64,000 bases of DNA from Epiperipatus broadwayi. Lineage: Eukaryota > Onychophora > Udeonychophora > Euonychophora > Peripatidae. Shown piece by piece: positions 48,664-61,037 of the stretch (position 1 is its first letter; the number at the start of each line of letters is the position of its first letter). Location of the stretch: NCBI GenBank assembly GCA_028023455.1, contig JAQFVV010000027.1:5205845-5269844 (forward strand). The letters are read 5' to 3'. The notes beneath the pieces are model-generated. The model did not search any database. It worked only from the letters and a program-made list of their open reading frames with translations, and was not told where the DNA came from. The position numbers and the translations under genes are program-made.

Positions 48664-48810
48664 AAGGTGAGTTCTTTGGCGGCTTATGGCATCTTCTCTT
48701 TAGTTGGGAGACGATTTAAGATGGTATTCCTATAGCTGGAGTTGGGGTAGTTGAATTTGAACGAAGGTGAGTTCTTTTAATGGCTTATGGCATCTTCTAT
48801 TTATTATAAG
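48664..48810 (+). repeat. Internal direct duplication in the palindrome arm
   Basis: GAAGGTGAGTTCTTT...GGCTTATGGCATCTTCT occurs twice about 105 bp apart, and again mirrored in the right arm near 50660-50800. GGTGAGT would be a good splice donor, but no exon is evident. Confidence 0.55.
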
Positions 48811-49579
48811 CTTGTTAAGGCAACGTTGGTTGTTGCTCCTGCCTTGGATGGATCAAATTCCGACGTTCCATCACGGCAAAGGCAACAAATTCTTGCCTGA
48901 CTAGCAGGCCCTAGATAAATTAACAAATTTTCAGCTTCTCGTAGTAACAGCTCTTCAAAAGCAAGATGGAGTATCTTTTCCGCTAGCCTATTTATATATT
49001 TTCACCTTTTTGGAATTTCGTTTGCCTCAGGACCAATCGACTTTTAATTAAACAAAATCATATAATCTAATTTCTACTACTGATAAAGTCTCCGAGGTGT
49101 TATTTTTAATTTACTTTAAAAATTATTAAAGCATATAAATTATATAATTTTGATTCTGATTTCATTAATTAAATTTCTTTTTAGGTGTTATAAAATGTTA
49201 TGGCTTAGCAGATAGTAACGGTATTATGATTTAATGATAACATCTTTTGTTGAAACAAATTCAATCAGTAAACTAGATTTTACTTTTACAGGTGCGGTCA
49301 CTAATTGATTTCTTGTTTACACAAAATTCCCATTTTTAATTATAAACCGATGACTTTTATTTTAACTAGATATAAATAACTTTTAACATATTTTCTTTAT
49401 ATTGTTTATTTTTAAAAAAGCAAATTTGACAGATCTTATAAAAAAATACTTTAGTTTCAGTTATATCTATTAAACTTTAAATCAGAAAACCGTAAATATA
49501 TTATAAAGAAAACATTTTACATTATTTTTATTTAATCTTAAATATTATATGTACAAATCATTATGCCATAATTTCATGG

Positions 49580-49885
49580 TTTAAATTATCCATCCACATA
49601 CGAATATAATACAAATATAAAATTTAAATTATCCATCCACATACGAATATAATACAAATATAACTTACGAATATAATACAAATATAAAATTTAAATTATC
49701 CATCCACATACGAATATTAGTCAATTCTAAATTTTATATTTGTATTATATTCGTATGTGGATGGATAATTTAAATTTTATATTTGTATTATATTCGTAAG
49801 TTATATTTGTATTATATTCGTATGTGGATGGATAATTTAAATTTTATATTTGTATTATATTCGTATGTGGATGGATAATTTAAAC
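49580..49885. repeat. Centre of the palindrome: short tandem units in both senses
   Basis: Units of about 42 bp containing TTAAATTATCCATCCACATA repeat in the left half and appear inverted in the right half. They flank a short non-symmetric centre at about 49717-49731. Confidence 0.75.
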
Positions 49886-52636
49886 CATGAAATTATGGCA
49901 TAATGATTTGTACATATAATATTTAAGATTAAATAAAAATAATGTAAAATGTTTTCTTTATAATATATTTACGGTTTTCTGATTTAAAGTTTAATAGATA
50001 TAACTGAAACTAAAGTATTTTTTTATAAGATCTGTCAAATTTGCTTTTTTTAAAATAAACAATATAAAGAAAATATGTTAAAAGTTATTTATATCTAGTT
50101 AAAATAAAAGTCATCGGTTTATAATTAAAAATGGGAATTTTGTGTAAACAAGAAATCAATTAGTGACCGCACCTGTAAAAGTAAAATCTAGTTTACTGAT
50201 TGAATTTGTTTCAACAAAAGATGTTATCATTAAATCATAATACCGTTACTATCTGCTAAGCCATAACATTTTATAACACCTAAAAAGAAATTTAATTAAT
50301 GAAATCGGAATCAAAATTATATAATTTATATGTTTTAATAATTTTTTTAAGTAAATTAAAAATAACACCTCGGAGACTTTATCAGTAGTAGAAATTAGAT
50401 TATATGATTTTGTTTAATTAAAAGTCGATTGGTCCTGAGGCAAACGAAATTCCAAAAAGGTGAAAATATATAAATAGGCTAGCGGAAAAGATACTCCATC
50501 TTGCTTTTGAAGAGCTGTTACTACGAGAAGCTGAAAATTTGTTAATTTATCTAGGGCCTGCTAGTCAGGCAAGAATTTGTTGCCTTTGCCGTGATGGAAC
50601 GTCGGAATTTGATCCATCCAAGGCAGGAGCAACAACCAACGTTGCCTTAACAAGCTTATAATAAATAGAAGATGCCATAAGCCGTTAAAAGAACTCACCT
50701 TCGTTCAAATTCAACTACCCCAACTCCAGCTATAGGAATACCATCTTAAATCGTCTCCCAACTAAAGAGAAGATGCCATAAGCCGCCAAAGAACTCACCT
50801 TCGTTCCAGCTCGAGTATCTGTTTTAAAATTATTAAAATCGCAGAGCTCTGTGTAAAATTCAAAATAATCATTATTGCTTCAAAATCAGGTTAGCTAACT
50901 ATATTGTAAACTCTTTCTAAAATGTCTTATCAATAATATTTCAATTCTATAAATGACATACTTTTGTTAATTTCCTTTATTAACTTCTTGTTTTGCTATA
51001 TAACTTAATCACTGCAGTTATATTTATTTCTCTCTTGCTTATTTTAGTTATTATTAATTATGCCTGTCTTGAAACGGCGCGCATTTAGTTACGAAATATA
51101 TACTTTTTGAAGATATTATTTAAAATCTTCGTATTGTATTAATTATAGCGTCATTTAGCGCTCCGTTTCGAACCCCTAATTTATAAATAATGGCGACCCT
51201 TTGTGCTCGTTATTATTTTGTCATTTAGTAAATAATTAATGTAAATATAAAATGTGGCTTATAAATCCAAACTTTCAACCTTTAATTATTATGTTACTAA
51301 AGATTAAACTAGCCTGGAGTGTAATCATAAGTATATTTTTCTTATTAAAGTATTCGTAAGTCCCTTAAATATACTTTCTCCCTTTAAAAGTTTATTAATT
51401 ATACATAACTAAGAGATTGAACGGGATAAAGTAAATTTTGTGTATATATATATATTCCCGTCAGTAGCATATATGTATTTCTCATGCTACAGAAGAGTTG
51501 GCTCTTTTAATCAAGCTGACAAAACTACTGTTCATTTAATGTATGGAATTTAATTTATAATATACTTCGACTTGGCGGATGTGAAATTGATCAATATTTT
51601 ATCGTTGTGCTGTTTTATATATATAAGATGGAGCCACTTTATTATTATATTTTACTTGTGCATAGCGTATTAGTAAAATCTTTATAGCCAACTCTACCTC
51701 CATAATATGCAATCTTCGGCGTTGAACAGAAGCATTCTTGAAAACCCGTTCGATCTAAAGCTATCTGTGAGGCTTTATATGCCCATATTTAATATATAAA
51801 TTTATCATAATCGGATGTATTATTAAACTTCACTCCAGACTTGGTTTGATTACATGTATAATAGCCACTCGAACTGATGATGAAAGGGCATAACTAATAA
51901 GTGGAATGTAGTGATTTATTATATAGCATAAAATTAGCGCAATTAAATAATTAGCCACAAATTTATTTTGCTAAATGGCCTACCCTAGAGTAATGTTGTT
52001 TAGTAAATAAAATGCCTGCGTGCATTATCCAACGCTAAGTAATGGGTTATATCAAGTATATATGAAATTGTCAATAAATATAATTCATCATATATCAGTT
52101 TCTGTCTCATTAAATCAATCCAATTCACTAATTGACCATAGCTATTCATTAGTAAAGCCCCTATTAATATATTAGATTTTATCTTTGGAATGTCTCTAGT
52201 TTTGAAAGAAGGGGGAAAAAATTAGCTTTTTTTTTAAAAAAAAAAAAAAAAAAACCCGATTGTCGTAAAAATTAAAAAAAAAAAGATCGATTTTTAAATT
52301 TAGAATTGACTTATAGATTAATAAAATATTTTATGAATAATTATGAGGATTTCTACGCGATAATTTTAGCGTTTTCAAGCGGCCATGATAGCAAATTTCA
52401 CCGCTCGACTTATATATAACATTTTGACATAGAGTAAATAATTAAAAAAAAAAAGATCGATTTTTAAAAAAAAAAAAATTTAAAAATACATCCATTTATA
52501 AAACTGTGAAATAGCATGTGATACTATTAAGTTTGAAAGAATATTTAAATAGTTGTAGCTTCTTAATTATTCACACCTGCACATTATACGCCATTCATAT
52601 TTTAAGTAGTATGTACATAAATTCTATCAGTGCGTA

Positions 52637-52985
52637 GTTTTTCCGTGTGTAACCGTGGAGAAACAGCGCCACGTAGTGGGCTAGAATCTTGGTAGTCGCT
52701 GTTAGCAGACGACACATAAGCTAGATGTGTTTACGGCAATCAGCGCCACCTAGGTTCTTGGTATCTGCTGGTAGCAGACGATGTAAGCTAAATGGGCTTA
52801 CGCACTGCGACCAGCGCCACCAAGCGGGCAGCTTTGCTGCCAGCCAGCTGGTGTAATGTTCCTGTGCTTACGCATTGAGAACAGCGCCACCTTTCGGCTG
52901 GAATGTGCAATGCTGCATTTGGGGGCCCTACTGTAATTATTTCTGTGGTTGACCCTGACCAGCGCCTCTGGCGACCACATGGGTC
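52637..52985 (-). repeat. Subterminal repeat array of the palindrome, right arm
   Basis: Mirror image of the left array, with CAGCGCCAC motifs at the matching spacing and a few substitutions (for example CCCTGACCAGC here against GCTGGTTGGGG there). Confidence 0.7.
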
Positions 52986-53189
52986 AAAAGTCCCAAGTAC
53001 CAAAAAAAGTATTACAGACCGCTAACTAAATATAGAAACCAATAGTTCCAGAAGATGCCATGTACCAAGATTTAAAAGAAAGGGTATTATATATATATCA
53101 AACTTACTACATCTAAACACACAGCATGTCTACTGTTTAGAATTAGAAGACACACACAACATGAAAAGATATAGGATTACAACATTGGT

Positions 53190-54240
53190 TTCCTTATGCT
53201 TGCCAGCAGTTTCAATGCTGATTGGATAATCACCAAGGGATTGTGGGAAACAAATGATAGTAAACATAGATAACTGTTGCTGGGCAAAACTGGATTAATT
53301 TACATCTGTTCTGTTGAAAAATGTAAAGCTTATAAAGCCATATTGGATAGAGCAATAAATATTTAAAATACTATGGATGTAGGAACCAATAATGACAACA
53401 AACAGAATGCAAACAGAGAAAAAATTGGAAGAGTACAGATAGAATCTGGACATGTTAATGTTGAGGCAGTAAAGTCAAATACAAAAAAAGGATAAATTTA
53501 AAAATGACCAATGCCACGTTTGCAGTATGTTGGGACATATGTCATGAGTTTGTAGTAATAAGCAGAGAAACATTAAGGGCAATTTATAACCTGACTGTAA
53601 ATAGAAGGGAAAGACCTGCAAAGAAGAAATGAATGTCAAAAAGCTAAATGATATCAACAATAATGGCATCGCATTGGATGTTCATATTAGCAAAAAAAAA
53701 TAGGAAGATCAACCATGGAGTGTGTGTGTCTCTTATGTCACAAAGAAATTAGTCAAATAGCACAAAGAAATATAAGAAGATTACAATGGATTTAGAAGGG
53801 AATGATGTAAATGGAAATCTGATAGATATAAAGGGAATTGTAATGCACCAGTGACCTAAATACAAGATTGAATTCTCTAACTTTCTATATTGTGAAGAAA
53901 GATCTAAGTCTGTTTCTAGGCTGAATTGGTTTGAACTATTAGAGACTAGAAATCCACAAAAAGGATTCACAGTAGTTTAAGTAGTGCACAGCAACATTAA
54001 TTACACAGATGGGTTGACATAGAGATAATGGCTCAGCTTTTCACTTTAAAATCCAATGGTGAAGAAAGCCATAAAATCTTGATGAAGAAAGGTGTTGTAA
54101 TACCTATGTAGGTCACCATGGACTACACTCATTTTTGTAATAGCAAAACCATATGGGAGTGTTAGTTTATGTAATGATTGTCAATTGACCCTGAATAAAT
54201 ATATAAATTAAGAAACATATCTTCAAGAATACACATTTCA
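53190..54240 (+). pseudogene. Decayed gypsy gag knuckle, protease and RT start (copy III)
   Basis: Near 53499 the plus strand reads C-HV-C-SMLG-H then an in-frame stop before the last Cys, a zinc knuckle broken by a stop. Protease remnants follow at 53700-53940, ending with ATTGTGAAGAAAGATC as in the other copies. RT N-terminal remnants (LMKKGVVIPM then a stop) lie near 54080-54110. It is the same region as 36.3-37.4 and 42.7-43.6 kb. Confidence 0.6.
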
Positions 54241-55512
54241 CTAAAAGCAATTATATCCATTGCAATTACTTAGCCATTAGCGTTCTCCTATATATTTGGT
54301 AAAGAGTTAGCATCCCTAAATTGGCATATTCTGTACCTTCATCAAACAAAAAATAATAATAATTACTGTGCATCATAGTAGAACTAGTTCTTGTTTTCAG
54401 TCTCCTATTGATATTATTATTATTTTATGGCTTTAATGAGTAATCTATCAGATAATACAAGAGCCATTTACACTGAAAGGATTTAGATTTCTTTTGTAGC
54501 TCCAACCCATTTTTGTGGTAAACATAGTAATCTCTAAAAATGGCTGCCAAATCATACAACCATTGCCTAGCAGAAAGTCATGTTTTAAATCCAATGCCAG
54601 TCCAAGTCATTATTGATCACTTTAAGAAAAGACTATGGACTACCACTTTACTCTATCTGTTCCCATCGCTGCTTTCATTATTCCAGAGGTTGAAATAAAA
54701 AAGTAGTAGTAAAAATAATAATGATGGTGAAGCTAATAGTAATAATGGATTTCAAAAGTACTGTGTACTTAAAGATGAAGATGTGGTTGCATGAGTACAC
54801 ATCTTAATACACAGTTAGAATGAAGAGTGGTCTGTGATATATCAATCTCATGATGGCAGTATATTATGGCCTTAATAAAAGTGATGGAAAAAAAGACTGC
54901 TTGTATCGGAAACAGTATTTCGCTTTTGATAAACAATTCCTTTTTCCACAAGACAATAGGAAGTAATTTTGTTAGGGCAGAACTTGTTATTTACTGTTAA
55001 AAAGATTTCTTATCACCATCTTGGGGCCCTCATTAGCTTTTGCAAGTATAACGTTAGTAATACCATACAGAAGGAATCCAAATTGATAGTTTTCATGAAC
55101 AAAAACATCTAATTGAAATTGGATATTAATAAAAGCAATTAATAATGATTTTCAAGTCGTGTATTTAGCGCTCTATTTTATTTGTAAATTGTATCAATTC
55201 GTGAGTATTCAATTGTAACATACGTTAATAAATTAATTTATCAAAGGGATTCGTCTCAGGCATTATTATACGGAAAACAAGAAACACTTTAAACCTAATA
55301 TTATATATATTTCAATACATTCAATATTATATTTTTCATGTCTACTTTATTATATCTATATAAGAATTTTTTTTTTATTGTTTTCTGCTCTAAATTCCAT
55401 ATTTGTTTTTTGACATACTGAATATCGAATATTTTTTCGTCTTTTATTTAAAAAAACTACAATTATTTATATTTCTTTGGTATTAATTTAACTAGGCAGG
55501 CTACAAAAAGTA

Positions 55513-55760
55513 ATGTGATGTGATGTGATGTGATGTATTATGGTTTCTCCTTAAACGAAGTCAAGAATATCTCAGCAATTAAGCCCAGATAAACCTGTTA
55601 GCCACTTTCTTTTACATTCCCCACTCTAAATTTACCCATAATCTGCTCTATCCCATTTCCACAACATAATTTTTGTCAACTCTATAACCTTTATATCTAA
55701 ATCCCCCTTATCTTTTCCCAAACCTAGCATAAAAACCAATAATTCACTTTCTGTATAATC
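55513..55760 (-). mobile_element. 3' end fragment of the LINE at 38.6-41.7 kb
   Basis: Aligns with 38566-38800: a longer (TGATG)n tail, then CTCCTTAAACGAAGTCAAGAAT through TTCACTTTCTGTATAATC. It sits at the same place in copy III as the full LINE in copy II. The insertion therefore probably predates the duplication, and most of the element was later lost here. Confidence 0.75.
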
Positions 55761-56741
55761 TTCCAAACAGTGCTGCCATCTTTTTACGTTTTTATGAGGT
55801 TGTTAGACAATCGCAACAAATTTCGATAAGAATGTAAAAAAAAAAAACCTTTCTATAAAGAGGGTATAAAATATTAATGTGAGAACTCTTACATGTGTAG
55901 TGTTAAATCAAAAATGGTACAGGCGTTTTAATTAATTCAACGTATATAAATGTATTTTTGGAATAATTTTTCGAACTTTGACTTACACTCTAAAGTGTAT
56001 TTAAATACTATAGCAACAAGAAATAAAAATAATTTGTTTTACTGCTTTTCAGCTAGTAGGGTACTGGTTTTATATATTTCTTGCTATCTGGATCGATATT
56101 ATCAATTGCGGATAACAAAGTTTATTCTCAAATCTTACTGTTGTCTATTAATTTATTGGCGGCTAATGAATATGGTCAATCAATATAGTTTTAAATTTGG
56201 GTCCTGCATAGACATATACGAATTTTTCTGATCAACAACATTCTATATATTATGACTGAATCATAATTTTATTTTTAAATAAAATTGATCCAAAATATTT
56301 CATCCTCAGAAAATACATTCTTATAGTAAAAGCGTCCAATGTCACAATAATAATAAAGCAAGGGTGCAATTTATTTCTCACGACATCACTTATTACGTGC
56401 ACTGATCACCGCAAACGAATATCGATTAGCCATAAGTGATCGGATGTGACGATTTCGACAAAAACGCAAAAAGAATTTTTATTTATTTTCTTTGAGAGTG
56501 CTGTAATGAAGCACTGCCTACATATAAACTGCCAGTGCTGATGAAAATTACTTCCCGATGCCTGGTCAGGCAGAAAGTCGCTTCATCAGGGAGTAGGTGT
56601 ACTTCTTATACATACAGCATTTCTGAGTCTAGGCTCTTCTTTTTTCTTTCTAGTTTACATCAAACCGTGAGAGTTAAGAAAGCAAGAAATAATGGTGACA
56701 ATATTATTAATACAAAGTAATTCTTAACTGTGACGTTTGTT

Positions 56742-56855
56742 GTTGGTTTTTTTTTTATATAGATATATCGAAGCGTTGACCGGGAAGCAAACCCAGGCCG
56801 CCCGCATGGAAGGCAGCTACGCTAACCATTTGGCCACCAACGCTTGACTTACTGC
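56742..56855 (-). mobile_element. tRNA-Gly-derived retroposon (SINE-like)
   Basis: A 114-bp insertion flanked by GACGTTTGTT at 56732-56741 and 56856-56865, an exact 10-bp target duplication. It is absent at the matching point of copy I. It consists of a tRNA-like head (56772-56843) and a short tail ending in a run of ten or more A on the minus strand, the form of a LINE-mobilised tRNA retroposon. Confidence 0.75.
56772..56843 (-). tRNA. tRNA-Gly(TCC)-like sequence, probably a pseudogene or SINE head
   Basis: On the minus strand a 7-bp acceptor stem (GCGTTGG with the matching CAACGC end, last pair altered), an A-box-like GTGGCCAAATGG, an anticodon arm GCTGC-CTTCCAT-GCGGG (anticodon TCC) and a T arm CTGGGTTTGCTTCCCGG form a 72-nt cloverleaf close to animal tRNA-Gly(TCC). 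The B box is altered (GGTTTGCTTCC instead of GGTTCGATTCC) and one anticodon-stem pair is lost. It also lies inside a duplicated-target insertion, so function as a tRNA is doubtful. Confidence 0.65.
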
Positions 56856-57679
56856 GACGTTTGTTTGTGGCAGTACAATCGCTAAAGAATAGATTTGCAA
56901 CCAAATTTGAGACTAGAGTTTCTACTGTAAAAGACTACATGTTCACGCTATTTTCCTGAAGATTTGTGATGATGGTATATTAGTTCTATTTCTATATTGG
57001 ATTATTTTCATCACCTTATATAAAGTATTGAATATCTTTACAAAAATTTAACTCCGTTTACATTTTCAAAATACATTCCGCTGTTAGTAATAGCACACAG
57101 GTTAGTATATGCACAACGTTTCAAGAGTTATTATTCTCCTCGCTTCTTCAGGTGCTGCAGGTCTGACCAGTGACAATATTTGCATTAAAATCGAACTTGG
57201 ACCCTCAGATTCTTGAATATTGAATTACCATTTTACTTAGGAGTGTTTCACCAATCATGGAATTGGACAGAACATAGAAAATTTGTTTTGTAAAATGGAT
57301 TTCCTCACATAGACTGGTTAAGATATTGTGTGTAGTCAATTATTAATAATAATGGAAATGATAATATTAGCAATGATATTGTTTAATAAGAGGCAGTGAT
57401 ATTTGTAAAGCTAATTATAAGGTAGGTGGCTGCAGATTTTAGGTGAATAAATCAATGAATGGAAATGCACGATGGTAGATTTCTTATAAATTTTAATTGA
57501 GTGTCTTTCAAATTTGGATCTTCTTGCTTTGTAAATGAATAGCTAGGAAAGATGGCCTGCTAAATCATAGCAGGGTTCAATATTTATAAGTGCATATGGT
57601 CCAACATTAGCTTCAGAGAAAATAAACTTATGTTGCTTCATGAATAGCATTATTTCTGTAATACCCTTAAGAAATCATT

Positions 57680-58884
57680 TTTTTATTTTTGGGGACTTTA
57701 ATCAACATGTTTGTACAAATATTGGTCAAACATTTTTGAAAATAATGGTATAACTTTAAATGGTCTATTACCGTTGAATACTAATACCATACATGAGTTG
57801 ATTATCACAAACACTTAGTTTTGTCAGACAAATCTCTATAAAAGACCACACAGATGCATCCATGATCAAAAGATTTACATTTAATAGATTAATTATAATT
57901 AGGAGACAAAATGCAAGAAAAATTTATACTGTGAGAAGAATTATAATGACATATTTATCGGTAGATAATAGATTGGTATGCTCTAAGATTAAAATTATAA
58001 TTTTATTTAAAAAGTTCTTATTGCACACTTCCAATGTGTAAGCTTGTGGTTAAGACCTATAGAGGTCCCTACCTTCGCATTTTCAGTCGCACATGCTTTA
58101 GGTTTATTGCCTTAGTAAATATTACTTATTCTCAAAAGAATGGATGTTAGATCTTTAAAAGATTACACTAAATGTAGTAAATTTTAACAGTTCTCAAACA
58201 CTACTATCATGACAATCATAATATTAAAAAATGGGATTCTTTTAAGAAGGTGTTATGGGAACCAGTGAATCTATTCTTGAGTTCATAAAAAACATAATTT
58301 GCTGTCAGACAACGTTCCTATTATTAATTATTTGTGCAAAAACACTTTCACCAATAATAAATTAAATGTTGAACTTGAGAATGGATAAACAGATGTATAT
58401 GCAAAAATTCATGGAAGGAAAATAAAGATTACGAGTGATTGATTGAATAAACCTAAAAAAGATACAGACATTTGCTGATCTTCATTGCTCTGGATACTTT
58501 CTGATGTATTGACAACAATGTATAGATCTAAAAAATTATATCCATATTTTATTAAATCCAAAAAGAATAATATATGGTAATAATTATATTTTGAACATGT
58601 GGAAGGAGTGTTTCGATCATCTTTTGAACAATCATTAAAAAAATTAAGATAACAATGCTTAAGGATATACCAAGTCTACATACTCATTAAAATTTTGACA
58701 AGCTTTCCACATAGTGTATTCAAAATAACTTCTTTGCAATCTGAAAAGGTTTTACAAAGTGAAGAAACATCTGGATAAGTTTTAAAATGTGGTTACGTGT
58801 TATCTTCAAATATATGAGATTCTTTTAAAGTATATAGATTCAAAAACTTGTTCAGTTGACCTGAAAGATATTTTTATTGTGCTA

Positions 58885-58918
<34 letters not shown>

Positions 58919-58933
58919 ATATTTTTATTGTGC

Positions 58934-58969
<36 letters not shown>

Positions 58970-59470
58970 ACTATACTTATTACAATATGTTCTTATTATA
59001 CATGACTGTGAAGATACATTCCAGGATTTTGTTAAACACATCACTTCCAATAACAGATGGGTAAGAACTGAAAAATCAATGTATTTCTAAGAATTACTTG
59101 GGAATATGTATCATGGCAAATGCAGAAAAGATGTTAGAATGAAACAATGGCTCCTCTAGTGCTCTTATTGACCTGGCCATGGCATTTGAACACATTGATT
59201 AACTCAGACATATTGTTTATAATTAGTTGGTTACCTACCACAGATTACCTATATTATACAGCCTCTATTTATTATTTTGAATTGCAGAGTGGGATAACTT
59301 TTGAAACATTGCTATGTGACTCATTCATGTTATTACTTATACCTTTGTTTAACTTCCCAAAGAAAAAATATTATAACCACATTCTCTGGCCAGAATCTCA
59401 CATCATTCATTTTACCATTAGAAGATTCAGGAACAGATGTGCAATAAAGCATATTTTGGATTAGTAGATA
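57680..59470 (+). pseudogene. Decayed LINE: endonuclease end, linker and RT palm (copy III)
   Basis: Order on the plus strand: GDFNQH near 57702, an endonuclease-end remnant near 57960, a KWDSFK...ILGFIKN-like linker near 58230-58290, then RT pieces. At about 59010-59060 a KIHSRILLNTSLPITD stretch matches the RT fingers motif preceding the palm. At about 59160-59190 ALIDLAMAFEHID matches motif A (D...AF). Stops and frameshifts are frequent. The (TA)n runs between linker and fingers are later expansions. It shares its order with copy I at 17.7-18.6, 22.5-22.7 and 25.8-26.3 kb. Confidence 0.6.
58888..58966. repeat. Two (TA)n microsatellites
   Basis: TA runs at 58888-58915 and 58938-58966, each following a copy of TTTTTATTGTGCTA, so the pair arose by a local tandem duplication. 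Open frames through here are artefacts of the repeat. Confidence 0.9.
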
Positions 59471-59559
59471 AAATCCTGTGCTACACTACTGAAACTTTTA
59501 ATTCAGTTTCTAAGTAATTTCTAATTTCCTCTGCTGAAATTCAACATTGATTCAATTTA

Positions 59560-59960
59560 TATAATATTGTAAGCAAGTGATTTATAAATGCAGAAAGAAT
59601 TTTATTTCTTTTTTTAGAGTGCTATAAGTTAGCACTGCTTCCATATAAACCAATAATGCTAACCAAAAATATCTCCTGATGCCTGATTATGCAAGAAGTC
59701 GCTTCGTCAGAGGATAGGTGTAGTTCTTACACATGCAGTATTTCTGAGCCCAAGCTATGCTCTTTTCATTTTTTTGTATTAAATCTGAGAGAATTAAGAA
59801 AGCAAGAAACAATGGTGACAATATTAATATAAAATCATCCTTAGTTATGATGTTTGTTTGTGGCACTATAATTGCTAAAGAGTAGATTTGAAACACAATC
59901 TGAGTCTGGAGTTTGTGCTGGAAAACTATGTATCTTTATCCCATTCTATTTAGGAATTTT
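59560..59960 (+). repeat. Second copy of the conserved terminal module in copy III
   Basis: Repeats the block at 56480-56960: GATTCAATTTATATAAT, GAGTGCTATAAGTTAGCACTGCTTCC, TGATGCCTGATTATGC, AGTCGCTTCGTCAGAGG and the following 300 bp. The block also occurs near 17000, 42463 and 45305 and inverted in the 60-64 kb arm. It is non-coding. Confidence 0.65.
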
Positions 59961-59970
59961 TCAGAAAACT

Positions 59971-60039
59971 GTTGTGGAGAAAACTAAACTTACATCTGTG
60001 TTCTTAAAAAACAGATGTAAGTTTAGTTTTCTCCACAAC
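59971..60039. repeat. Perfect 29-bp hairpin at the inversion point
   Basis: 59971-59999 and 60011-60039 are exact reverse complements, separated by an 11-bp spacer (GTTCTTAAAAA). This is the axis of the 8.7 kb inverted duplication. Confidence 0.95.
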
Positions 60040-60952
60040 CCAATTTTCTGAAAATTCTGGGATAAAGGCTTATGGATTTTCCAACAAACTTTCAGACTCA
60101 GATATTTGTGTTTCAAGCTCTTTTAACAATTATAGTGCCACAAACTAAACATCATAACTAGGATGATTTTATATCAATATTGTCACCATTGTTTCTTTTG
60201 CTTTCTTGAATTCTCAGATTTAATACAAAAAATGAAAAAATATATGAAACCAGAAAAGCTACTTGCATGTGTAAAAATTTTACCTATGCATAATCAAGCC
60301 AGAAATTGGCAGTTGGACAGTAAGCGAAACGTGCTTTAACTTATAGCACTCTAAAAAGAAATAAAATTCTTTCTGCGATAATCGCCCCTTACAATATTAT
60401 ATAAATTGAATCAATGTTATTTCAGCAGAGAAAATAAATTAGAAATTACTTAGAAACTGAATTACTTATTAGTGCAGCGCAGGATTTTATCTGCCCCCAA
60501 TCAAAATATGCTTTATTACATCTTAGTTCTGGGAATCTTCTAATTGGTAAATATTATGATAATAATTCTGGCCGGAAATAATTAATTTATAATATTTTTC
60601 TTTTGGGAAGTTAACGGAGCGCGGGTGTGGCATGGGTGAGTGCGTAACAATGTTTCAATATATCCCCACTCTGCGAATTCAAATAATAAACGGGAACGTA
60701 TATATGGGGTAGTCTGTGGTAGGTAACAATAATTATAAACGTATATTCTGAGTTAATCGAGTGTTCAAATGCCATATTGGAATCCCTTTCGCACTTTAGA
60801 GGGGGCCGTGGTATCTTTCTGCATTTGCCATTACATATTTAAGTAGGTAATATTTATTAGTTCTTACATATATTATTGGGTATTGTTTAATAAATCGAAA
60901 CCGGAATATAGGTACGGTCATCTATAATAAGAACATATTGTAAGTATATAGT

Positions 60953-61037
<85 letters not shown>

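Larger units (their letters stand above)
46463..53000. mobile_element. 6.5 kb palindromic element with terminal inverted repeats, non-coding
   Basis: The sequence from 46463 (GTACTTGGGAC) reads as the near-exact reverse complement of the sequence ending at 53000 (GTCCCAAGTAC) along about 3.2 kb per arm, with the centre at about 49.73 kb. Symmetry stops exactly at these bases, and the flanks match the uninterrupted copy II near 36085, so this is an insertion. The flanks share an imperfect AAAAAAG(AG)TA; a true target duplication (TA, or 8-10 bp) remains unclear. The arms differ at a small number of positions (for example TTCAAAAC near 48297 against TTCGAAAC in the other arm). No frame over about 70 codons exists, so it would need a transposase from elsewhere. 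Confidence 0.85.
46190..57000 (+). repeat. Large diverged repeat, copy III (with nested palindrome)
   Basis: 46190-46462 aligns with 35860-36085, and 53001 onward aligns from about 36085 on. Copy III is therefore one copy split by the 6.5 kb palindrome. It continues through gypsy remnants, a LINE 3' fragment, the CAGTGCTGCCATC block at 55770 and the GAGAGTGCTGTAATG block at 56495. It leads into the decayed LINE at 57.68 kb in the same order as copy I. Confidence 0.65.

Noticed and set aside
58025-58120. Short insert relative to copy I with a tRNA-like look (GTAAGCTTGTGGTTAAGACC)
   Set aside because: The match to pol III boxes is weak and the insert edges are unclear.
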